12,830 bases of DNA from the NCBI GenBank assembly GCA_002789615.1, contig PFTO01000202.1:1-12830 (forward strand). The letters are read 5' to 3'. The stretch comes from Acidobacteria bacterium CG_4_9_14_3_um_filter_49_7 (GTDB taxonomy: Bacteria > Acidobacteriota > Holophagae > Thermotomaculales > Thermotomaculaceae). A program made the position numbers and the translations under genes. Below are positions 6,956-12,830 of the stretch, piece after piece. Numbering within the stretch: the first letter of the stretch is position 1; the number at the start of each line of letters is the position of its first letter. The notes beneath the pieces are model-generated. The model was given only the letters and a program-made list of their open reading frames with translations. It was not told the origin of the DNA and made no database searches.

Positions 6956-6973
6956 AGCCCCCTGACGGGGGCT
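6956..6973 (-). terminator. Hairpin terminator between convergent genes
   Basis: AGCCCCC at 6956-6962 pairs perfectly with GGGGGCT at 6967-6973 around a TGAC tetraloop. On the - strand the hairpin is followed by TTTGCCTT, a weak U-tract, and lies 27 bp beyond the stop of the FadL-like gene. On the + strand, TTTTT appears only 12 bases later. It probably ends the - strand operon and may also stop + strand transcripts. Confidence 0.6.
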
Positions 6974-6999
6974 CTAAACTCACTGTTTTTCTATCGGGA

Positions 7000-8322
7000 T
7001 CAGAAGCGGTGGTGATAGGTAATAGAAAATCCGGTTTCATTAAGATCATACAGGCCGCTGGTGTTCAGGTGCTCAAGGTAGCCAGGCTCCAGGGGACTGA
7101 TCTGATATTCCTGGCCGGTCACGGAATGATCCCGATAACTCTTGAACTGAAGTGCCAGGCTCCAGCCATTGCCCTTATCCAGATAGCTGAGTCCCAGTGA
7201 AATCCAGAATTTCTCACCGCTGGGCATTGCCGGGCTCATGTCATTATAGGGAATCGTATCCGAAGCGTACCGCATTCCACCCATGAGACGAATCTTCTTG
7301 GTGGCAGTGTAGTCCAGAGAGAAACCACACATGTTCATGTCCGACCATTTCTGCGTCATGCCCCTGTCCACAGCAGAGGCGGGTGCGTTCACATAATCAA
7401 AGAAAGGAACTTCGAGATCGGAAAACATGTAGGTTGCAAAGTCCACTTCGATGGTCCAGCGGTTGCTGGGATGATAAGAGATGCCAATGGTGCCGCTTGC
7501 CGGCATCTGAAATATCGAATTCATGGTGGTGCTGATTCCCCCGAACTCCCGATTGAATGCTTCCACCGCGTTGGGAATATTGAGCTGCGTGTGCTGACTG
7601 AACGTCACCGGCATGTCGGCGAACTCAAAATCCACTTTGCTCTTGTACACAACAGACACCGACCATTTCTGAAATATATTCCAACTCATTCCGGCTGTAT
7701 AACCCATTCCGGTGTTCGATTCATCCACTGAACCCGCCGTCTCATAGAATCCCAGCAACTCATTATCTTCTCCACCGATGAAATTATAGTAGGGCGCAAC
7801 GAGAGCATTCTGGAATTTCAGGGAAGTCCTATTATAATCCACAGAAAAACCAAGTCGAAAGCGGTTTCCGAACTGGTATCCGGCGCCGATCGAAATTGCG
7901 TTCGTCATCAACTGGTATTGGGACGCGGCAAAACGCCCGGGAAAATTATCTCCCCAGCTGTTTTTTACATCCGTTGGTGTTGTCAGACCGATTCCCAATG
8001 TCATTTTTTGCCCCACCGGCAAGGTAAAAAACATGCTTACCGGAAGCAGAACGTTCTTTGAAGCGTCATACTGATTACTGCTTTCTGTGGAATACGAGAG
8101 GCTTGGGAAATGGAACGACACGGTGGCCTCAAAATCAAAGTTCCTGACAAGGCTGAGAGCAGCCGGATTGTAAAACAGTGCGGAGCCGTCCCGGACCGAA
8201 TCCGCCAGGATTCCTGCCTTTCCGGTGCCGGATGCTCCCTGATCCACCAGGAACATGGAATCTGCCATTGAGATTCCGGGTAACAACAGGACAGTGGCAA
8301 TGATGACAAACAGTTTTTTCAT
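7000..8322 (-). CDS. OmpP1/FadL/TodX family outer-membrane transport protein
   Basis: FadL-family proteins are 14-stranded beta-barrels that move hydrophobic compounds, such as long-chain fatty acids or aromatic hydrocarbons, across the outer membrane. The 440-residue sequence begins with a signal peptide (about 1-20, MKKLFVIIATVLLLPG then SMA). The mature N-terminus reads DQGASGTGKAGIL and is followed by ALFYNPAALS. This corresponds to the hatch region and the NPA motif of the family. Alternating hydrophobic strands follow, and the protein ends in phenylalanine (ITYHHRF), typical of outer-membrane barrels recognised by BamA. The start overlaps the ackA stop by 4 bp (ATGA), and AAGGAGAG lies just upstream at 8333-8340. 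It is last in an operon with a 3-hydroxyacyl-CoA dehydrogenase and acetate kinase, which fits fatty-acid or related substrate uptake. The actual substrate is unknown. Confidence 0.88.
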   Translation of the reverse strand: MKKLFVIIATVLLLPGISMADSMFLVDQGASGTGKAGILADSVRDGSALFYNPAALSLVRNFDFEATVSFHFPSLSYSTESSNQYDASKNVLLPVSMFFTLPVGQKMTLGIGLTTPTDVKNSWGDNFPGRFAASQYQLMTNAISIGAGYQFGNRFRLGFSVDYNRTSLKFQNALVAPYYNFIGGEDNELLGFYETAGSVDESNTGMGYTAGMSWNIFQKWSVSVVYKSKVDFEFADMPVTFSQHTQLNIPNAVEAFNREFGGISTTMNSIFQMPASGTIGISYHPSNRWTIEVDFATYMFSDLEVPFFDYVNAPASAVDRGMTQKWSDMNMCGFSLDYTATKKIRLMGGMRYASDTIPYNDMSPAMPSGEKFWISLGLSYLDKGNGWSLALQFKSYRDHSVTGQEYQISPLEPGYLEHLNTSGLYDLNETGFSITYHHRF

Positions 8323-9530
8323 GTGGTTTTGCTCTCCTTAACAATTTTTTCCGTATCAAGCGCAATGACCAGTTCTTCATCGGTGGGGATTACAAAAATA
8401 TCCGCCTTTGATGTATCAGAACTTATTTTTCGCGCTTGACTGCTCCGCTCTTCATTCTTTTTCTCGTCCAGGGAAACCCCGAAAAAGTCCAACCCGTCAC
8501 AGACGGATTTTCTCACGAAGGGACTATTTTCACCGACACCCGCGGTGAAAATAAGGGCATCCAGACCGCCCATGGCCGCCGCGTAGGCACCGACATATTT
8601 ACGAATCCGATAGCAGTATACGTCCATGGCCAGCTTTGCCCGTTCATTCCCTCCCTCCATCTCCTCTTCCAGATCCCGCACATCGCTGGACAGGCCCGAA
8701 ATGCCCATCAACCCGCTGTGCTTGTTCAATAGAGAATCTGCTTCAGATTTGGAAAGTTCCTGCAGTCCCATGATGTAGAGGATGATCGCCGGGTCCAAAT
8801 CTCCGCAGCGGCTTCCCATCACAAGGCCTTCCAGCGGCGTAAATCCCATGGATGTGTCCACGGATTTCCCGTCTACAATGGCCGCCATACTGGCACCATT
8901 TCCGATATGTGCCGTTATGATCTTCTTTCCCTTTGCTCCATCCTTGTAGAATTTGCTGAGATATTCTGAAACGAAGCGGTGAGAAGTACCGTGGAAACCG
9001 TAGCGGCGAATCTGGTAGCGCTTGTAAAAGACATAGGGCAATGCGTATATGTACGCCTTTTCCGGCATGGAAGAATGAAAGGCAGTGTCGAATACACTTA
9101 CGTGGGGGCGCCCCGCCAGTACCCGTTCCGCCGCTTCAATCCCCTTGAGATTTGGCGGGTTGTGCAGGGGTGCCAGTTTGAAATTTTCCCGGAGTCTGTC
9201 TTTTACCTCTTTGGTAATCAGCATGGATCTCTTGAACTCCTCTCCCCCGTGGACCACACGGTGGCCAACCGCGTCAATCTCGTCAAAGGACTTGAGAATG
9301 TTCAGGTCTTTGTCCTTCATGAGATCCAGAATAGCCCCGATGGCTGCCGTATGGTCCAATATTTCTCTGGTCAGTTTTTTCTTCTTGTCGTCATTTGTGA
9401 CAATTGAAATAATGGAAGAAGCCATACCAATCCGCTCCACCGAACCCTTGGCCATCTTCTCCTTTTTTTTCGTGTTGATCAGCTGGTACTTTACACTGGA
9501 AGAACCGCAATTTAACGTCAAGATAATCAT
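8319..9530 (-). CDS. ackA: Acetate kinase
   Basis: AckA interconverts acetate + ATP and acetyl phosphate + ADP. In a fermenter it yields ATP by substrate-level phosphorylation. The 403-residue protein carries the ASKHA-fold motifs of the family: NCGSSSVKY at 7-15, GHRVVHGGE, GFHGTSHRFVSEY, HIGNGAS, the MGFTPLEGLVMGSRCGDLDP section with the catalytic Arg, GVGENSP, and near the end PTDEELVIALDTE with the metal-linked Glu. Butyrate kinase is shorter (about 355 residues) and less similar in these motifs. The ATG at 9530 begins MIILTLNCGSSS and has AGAAGG upstream; in-frame codons further upstream lie inside the preceding gene. The start overlaps the 3HCDH stop, and the stop overlaps the fadL-like start, each as ATGA. 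No phosphotransacetylase gene is adjacent, which is less common for ackA. Confidence 0.96.
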   Translation of the reverse strand: MIILTLNCGSSSVKYQLINTKKKEKMAKGSVERIGMASSIISIVTNDDKKKKLTREILDHTAAIGAILDLMKDKDLNILKSFDEIDAVGHRVVHGGEEFKRSMLITKEVKDRLRENFKLAPLHNPPNLKGIEAAERVLAGRPHVSVFDTAFHSSMPEKAYIYALPYVFYKRYQIRRYGFHGTSHRFVSEYLSKFYKDGAKGKKIITAHIGNGASMAAIVDGKSVDTSMGFTPLEGLVMGSRCGDLDPAIILYIMGLQELSKSEADSLLNKHSGLMGISGLSSDVRDLEEEMEGGNERAKLAMDVYCYRIRKYVGAYAAAMGGLDALIFTAGVGENSPFVRKSVCDGLDFFGVSLDEKKNEERSSQARKISSDTSKADIFVIPTDEELVIALDTEKIVKESKTT

Positions 9531-10402
9531 GGAGACACCTTCTTTCCGTCTTTGTCGTATTTGAAGAAACCTTCCAGGCTCTTCATCCCAAGCTTCTGCT
9601 CCCGCACATGACGCCTGAGCAAAGGGCAAGGACGGTATTTTGCATCCCCCAGCTCGCGGAAAAGAGACTCCATCCATCCCAGCAAAACGTCCAGTCCGAT
9701 AAAATCTGCCAGCGCCAGTGGTCCCATAGAGAGATCAAACCCTAACCGGATTGCTTTGTCAATATCCTCGGCAGATGCCAGTCCCTCCATCAGCACATGC
9801 ATTGCCTCGTTGAGCAGGGGCAGAATCACTCGGGTGGTCACATAGCCGGGATATTCAAAAACTTCAATATACTGGCGATCCAATTCATTAAGGAGTTTAC
9901 GGGTTGAATCCACGGTGGCAGAGCTGGTCTGATGGCCCTTCACAACCTCCACCACCGGCACTTTGTATACGGGGTGCAGAAAATGGAGCCCGATGAGGCG
10001 TTCCGGATTCCGCAACACCCTGGAGACCTCCGTTACACTGATGGTGGTGGTTGTCATGATCAGCAGTGCCTCATCATCACTGATCATATCCAGCTTCTTC
10101 ATCAGGTCGCGCTTCTGACTCAGATCCTGACCTTTAGACTCAAAAAATACAGCAGCCTGCGCAAGATCCGCCTTTACTGTTGTAGTAGTGATCCGGCTCA
10201 AAGCCGCTCTTTTCTCATTCTCAGTCATACCCCATTTTTCGATTTCTCTGTCTATTGAAAATGACATTCCTTCAACCGCACTCGTTAGCGCCGCCCTGTT
10301 TTCATCGTAGATTATGACGTCCAATGCGTTTCGAGCCAGTGTCAGCGCGATTCCCTGGGCGATGGCACCCGTGCCGACCAGTGCAACAAGGTTCTGTTTC
10401 AT
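9527..10402 (-). CDS. 3-hydroxyacyl-CoA dehydrogenase family protein with unusual active-site residues
   Basis: This 291-residue, two-domain protein has an N-terminal Rossmann fold with GTGAIAQG at 10-17 and an acidic residue after strand two (YDEN) suited to NAD. The C-terminal 3HCDH helical domain carries MGPLALADFIGLD and ends with SLEGFFKYD. Family enzymes oxidise 3-hydroxyacyl-CoA to 3-ketoacyl-CoA. Aligned by spacing with human HADH, His140 (GLHF) and Glu152 are conserved. The positions of Ser137 and Asn208 are both Thr here (Thr119 and Thr190), and HFFNP reads HFLHP. Activity may therefore be altered. The start at 10402 gives the expected N-terminus, with GAGGG upstream; upstream codons would run into polA. 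It is the first gene of the operon with ackA and the FadL-like porin. A 3-hydroxybutyryl-CoA dehydrogenase role is possible but not certain. Confidence 0.85.
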   Translation of the reverse strand: MKQNLVALVGTGAIAQGIALTLARNALDVIIYDENRAALTSAVEGMSFSIDREIEKWGMTENEKRAALSRITTTTVKADLAQAAVFFESKGQDLSQKRDLMKKLDMISDDEALLIMTTTTISVTEVSRVLRNPERLIGLHFLHPVYKVPVVEVVKGHQTSSATVDSTRKLLNELDRQYIEVFEYPGYVTTRVILPLLNEAMHVLMEGLASAEDIDKAIRLGFDLSMGPLALADFIGLDVLLGWMESLFRELGDAKYRPCPLLRRHVREQKLGMKSLEGFFKYDKDGKKVSP

Positions 10403-10428
10403 GTAAACCCTCACCAATAAAACTTCAC

Positions 10429-10453
10429 GGGCATTGTAGCATACCCCATGCCC
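10429..10453. promoter_or_regulatory. Inverted repeat, candidate operator over the divergent promoters
   Basis: GGGCAT at 10429-10434 and ATGCCC at 10448-10453 are exact inverted copies with a 13-base spacer. CAC and GTG extend the arms further if one extra base is allowed on the right. The left arm overlaps the -10 of the leftward promoter, and the right arm abuts the extended -10 of the polA promoter. A dimeric regulator bound here would affect the leftward operon most directly. No regulator gene is present in the window. Confidence 0.4.
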
Positions 10454-10461
10454 TGTGTTAT
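10433..10461 (-). promoter_or_regulatory. Promoter of the 3HCDH-ackA-fadL operon
   Basis: On the - strand, TACAAT (plus positions 10433-10438) is preceded by TGC, giving an extended -10. ATAACA (10456-10461, 4 of 6 matches to TTGACA) sits 17 bp upstream. The start point would be near 10426, giving a leader of about 25 bases with GAGGG ahead of the ATG at 10402. Confidence 0.55.
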
Positions 10462-10464
10462 GAT
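10456..10464 (+). promoter_or_regulatory. Extended -10 promoter of polA
   Basis: TGTTATGAT contains the TG of an extended -10 and a TATGAT hexamer (5 of 6). The best upstream hexamer, TTGTAG at 10434-10439, has a long 19-bp spacer, so the promoter probably relies on the extended -10. Transcription would start near 10471, giving a leader of about 50 bases. Confidence 0.5.
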
Positions 10465-10509
10465 TTTCAGGACAGATTTTGAATTCAGAATACGGGAGCT
10501 GCCACACGC

Positions 10510-10516
10510 AAGGAGG
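10510..10516 (+). promoter_or_regulatory. Ribosome binding site of polA
   Basis: AAGGAGG lies 4 bases before the ATG at 10521 and fixes the start codon of polA. Confidence 0.8.
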
Positions 10517-10520
10517 TCTC

Positions 10521-12830
10521 ATGGCAAAAAAACTATATCTTATAGATTCTTATGCCCATATTTTTCGTTCCTACTATGCCATTCGTAACCTCACCAACAA
10601 CGCCGTATTCGGATTCACCCGCACTCTGATGATGCTGATTGAACAGTTTCATCCCGAATATATGGTGGCGGTTTTCGATTCAAAAGGACCGACATTTCGA
10701 CACGACATATACCCCGAATACAAGGCTAACCGCAAAAAAATGCCGGACGACCTCCAGGAACAGATCCCCCTTGTCCATGAGGTAGTTGACGCATTCGGTC
10801 TTCCCAACGTGGCCACTCCCGGCCTGGAAGCCGATGATTTGATCGCCACTCTGGCCCACGAGGGTCGAAAAGCGGGGTTCGATGTTTACATTGTTTCATT
10901 CGACAAAGACTTGTTTCAACTGGTGGGAAATGGCGTGTATATGCTGGACCCCCGTAAGAACTACATTGTTATGGATGAAAAAGCAGTGGCCGAAACCTTC
11001 GGAACATCGCCCGGAAAAGTAGCCGAAGTATTGGCATTGATGGGGGACAGCTCCGATAATATCCCCGGCGCAAAGGGCATTGGCCCCAAAACCGCCATTC
11101 AGTTGATTCAGGCCTTTGGCTCTATTGAAGGCATTTACAACAACCTGGATCAACTGAAGGGGAAAACACGGGAAAATCTGGAAAAAGGCCGGGAGATGGT
11201 TGCGCTTTCAAGGGAGCTGGTCACATTGAAGCCCAACCCTGAAATACCCATTCCCCTGGAATCCTGCCGGTTCAGCCCTCCGGCACCGGAAAAACTGATT
11301 CCATTGTTCAAGAAACTTAACTTCCAGACCCTCCTTAAAGAAATCGGGACAACTGAAATTCAGACAAAACCCGGCACTGACTATCGTATGCTGGATACCC
11401 TGCACAAAGTGGATGAACTGATCCAACAGCTCTCTGGGAAACCCCTCTTTGCCTTTGACTTTGAGACCTGTTCTCTGGACACCATTGCTCCCGAAATCGC
11501 GGGGATTTCGTTCGCCGTGGAGCCAGGGAAAGCCGTGTACGTCCCATTCATTTCCAGGGGACAGCCTGTACTCGATTCCGTTACGGTACTGCAGAAACTG
11601 AAGCCTTTGATGGAAAATCCCGAAATCGGGAAAATCGGTCACAACATAAAATATGAATACAAAGTACTCCAGGCACTGGGGATCCATCTCAAGGGTATCC
11701 GCGACGACTCCATGCTGCAGAGCTACCTTCTGGATGCAGGGATGCGCCATCACAGCCTGGATGAAGCTGCGGGGAGGGTCCTGAACCGGCAGACTGTTAC
11801 CTTCAAGGAACTCACGGGAGGGCTGAGCTTCTGCGAACTCCCGATGGAAGAGGTGGTGAACTATGCCTGTGAAGACTCCGATGTGGCACTGCAACTGGCA
11901 AAAGAATTCCGTCCCCGAATCGAAGAAGAAGGTCTCACTCAACTGTACGAGGAAATTGAGCGGCCACTGATTTCGGTACTGGGAGAAATGGAGCAGGCGG
12001 GTGTACTGGTAGATCCTACATTTTTAAATGCTCTCTCCATAGAATTTTCCGGGAAATTACGGATTCTGGAACGGGACATTTACAAAGCAGCTGGAGTGGA
12101 ATTTAACATCAATTCCCCGAAACAGATGGGATTCATCCTTTTTGAGAGAATGGGGCTACCCATCCTGAAAAAAACAAAAAAAACCAAGAGCTATTCCACC
12201 AGCCACGAAGTACTGGAAGAACTCGCAGTCAGCTACGACATCGCCCGGTTCATCGTGGAATACCGGATGTTCTCCAAACTCAAATCCACCTACGTGGACG
12301 CCCTTCCGCAAATGATTCACTCCAAAACCGGGCGGATACACACATCTTACAATCAGACCGTCGCCGCCACCGGGCGCCTGTCCTCCTCTGACCCCAACCT
12401 CCAGAATATTCCCATTCGTTCAACGGAAGGTATGCGAATCAGGGAGGCCTTCATCGCGCCTGAAGGAATGCAGCTTCTCTCCGCAGACTACAGCCAGGTA
12501 GAGCTTCGGGTATTGGCACACCTTTCACGGGATGAAACCCTGATTCAGGCTTTCCGTGATGGCGAAGACATCCACACCCGCACCGCATCGGAACTGTTCA
12601 ATGTCCCCCTTGAAGCCGTCACACCGGAGCTTCGCGGCCGGGCAAAAGCCATCAACTTCGGTGTGGTGTACGGAAAACGGGAATTCTCTATGGCAAAAGA
12701 ACTGGGTATCAGCGTCCAGGAAGCCCGTGACTTCATCACCCACTACTTTGAACGAATGCCTCTGGTCAAAACATTCATCGATCAGACAATCGAAACCGCA
12801 CGTGAAACCGGATATATCACAACACTGTTC
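10521..12830 (+). CDS. polA: DNA polymerase I (3' end beyond the window)
   Basis: PolA fills gaps, removes RNA primers and takes part in excision repair. The visible 770 codons are open to the window edge; family proteins have about 890-930 residues. The order is a 5'-nuclease (FEN) domain with LIDSYAHIFRSYYAIR, PGLEADDLIA, SFDKDLFQL and the H3TH at about 175-195 (GDSSDNIPGAKGIGPKT); then a 3'-5' exonuclease domain at about 300-460; then the polymerase domain. Exo I is DFE (Asp313, Glu315) and Exo III is Tyr448/Asp452. The Exo II position of E. coli Asp424 is Glu379. Polymerase motif A is SADYSQVELR (Asp656) and motif B is RGRAKAINFGVVYG (Arg705, Lys709, Phe713, Tyr717). Motif C (VHDE) lies outside. 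Near the N-terminus, LTNNAVFGF lacks about six residues present in E. coli (LTNSAGEPTGAMYG). The gene is transcribed away from the 3HCDH operon. Confidence 0.96.
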   Translation, partial: MAKKLYLIDSYAHIFRSYYAIRNLTNNAVFGFTRTLMMLIEQFHPEYMVAVFDSKGPTFRHDIYPEYKANRKKMPDDLQEQIPLVHEVVDAFGLPNVATPGLEADDLIATLAHEGRKAGFDVYIVSFDKDLFQLVGNGVYMLDPRKNYIVMDEKAVAETFGTSPGKVAEVLALMGDSSDNIPGAKGIGPKTAIQLIQAFGSIEGIYNNLDQLKGKTRENLEKGREMVALSRELVTLKPNPEIPIPLESCRFSPPAPEKLIPLFKKLNFQTLLKEIGTTEIQTKPGTDYRMLDTLHKVDELIQQLSGKPLFAFDFETCSLDTIAPEIAGISFAVEPGKAVYVPFISRGQPVLDSVTVLQKLKPLMENPEIGKIGHNIKYEYKVLQALGIHLKGIRDDSMLQSYLLDAGMRHHSLDEAAGRVLNRQTVTFKELTGGLSFCELPMEEVVNYACEDSDVALQLAKEFRPRIEEEGLTQLYEEIERPLISVLGEMEQAGVLVDPTFLNALSIEFSGKLRILERDIYKAAGVEFNINSPKQMGFILFERMGLPILKKTKKTKSYSTSHEVLEELAVSYDIARFIVEYRMFSKLKSTYVDALPQMIHSKTGRIHTSYNQTVAATGRLSSSDPNLQNIPIRSTEGMRIREAFIAPEGMQLLSADYSQVELRVLAHLSRDETLIQAFRDGEDIHTRTASELFNVPLEAVTPELRGRAKAINFGVVYGKREFSMAKELGISVQEARDFITHYFERMPLVKTFIDQTIETARETGYITTLF

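Noticed and set aside
6931..7200. Small + strand open frame covering the hairpin and the end of the FadL-like gene
   Set aside because: It crosses the terminator and overlaps the conserved barrel C-terminus in antisense; no RBS was seen.
9531..9677. N-terminal extension of acetate kinase
   Set aside because: The extra 49 residues lie inside the 3HCDH gene and are not part of the kinase family; the ATG at 9530 has its own RBS.
11208..11942. Long - strand open frame opposite polA
   Set aside because: polA is intact and well conserved on the other strand across the whole stretch.

Overview
The window comes from a Gram-negative bacterium of moderate GC content. It encodes an OmpP1/FadL-type outer-membrane porin, a SPOR-domain envelope protein and a phosphatidylserine decarboxylase, and most genes are housekeeping in character. 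The PolA, DUF4388 and SPOR proteins suggest a deltaproteobacterial or acidobacterial type of lineage. No rRNA or clear lineage marker is present, so that placement is a weak inference.

Layout from left to right. (1) Bases 1-96 look like the right end of an IS3-family insertion sequence: the last codons of a transposase followed by a TGT...ACA terminal repeat. (2) Bases 170-2261 hold a two-gene operon, an NfeD1b-type membrane serine protease and a slipin (stomatin-like) protein. Its promoter lies so close to the first ATG that the mRNA may be leaderless, and a hairpin terminator closes the operon. (3) Bases 2337-6845 hold five genes on the + strand, each overlapping the next by 8-19 bp: a DUF4388/PATAN-like protein, a SPOR-domain membrane protein, lipoyl synthase (lipA), phosphatidylserine decarboxylase (psd) and a YprB-like DEDD exonuclease. 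(4) Bases 6846-6999 are a convergent intergenic region with a degenerate 6-bp tandem repeat and a GC-rich hairpin. (5) Bases 7000-10402, on the - strand, form an operon read as 3-hydroxyacyl-CoA dehydrogenase, acetate kinase (ackA), OmpP1/FadL porin, joined by two 4-bp ATGA overlaps. (6) A 118-bp divergent control region contains two overlapping extended -10 promoters and an inverted repeat. (7) polA (DNA polymerase I) starts at 10521 and runs off the right edge.

How the genes relate. NfeD1b and slipin form a known protease/substrate-type membrane pair, and the slipin keeps a C-terminal hydrophobic stretch like the reported cleavage region. The FadL-3HCDH-AckA operon fits uptake of a hydrophobic substrate, an oxidation step on a CoA thioester and ATP formation from acetyl phosphate, though no thiolase or phosphotransacetylase is visible here. 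The five-gene operon mixes envelope and lipid functions (SPOR, psd) with cofactor synthesis (lipA) and a nuclease. Its tight overlaps suggest translational coupling more than one shared pathway.

I do not see a clearly new defence or mobile system. The best leads are catalytic-residue substitutions in the 3HCDH and PolA proteins, the compact divergent promoter/operator, the leaderless-type nfeD promoter and the hexamer repeat. No stretch longer than about 300 bases lacks a gene.
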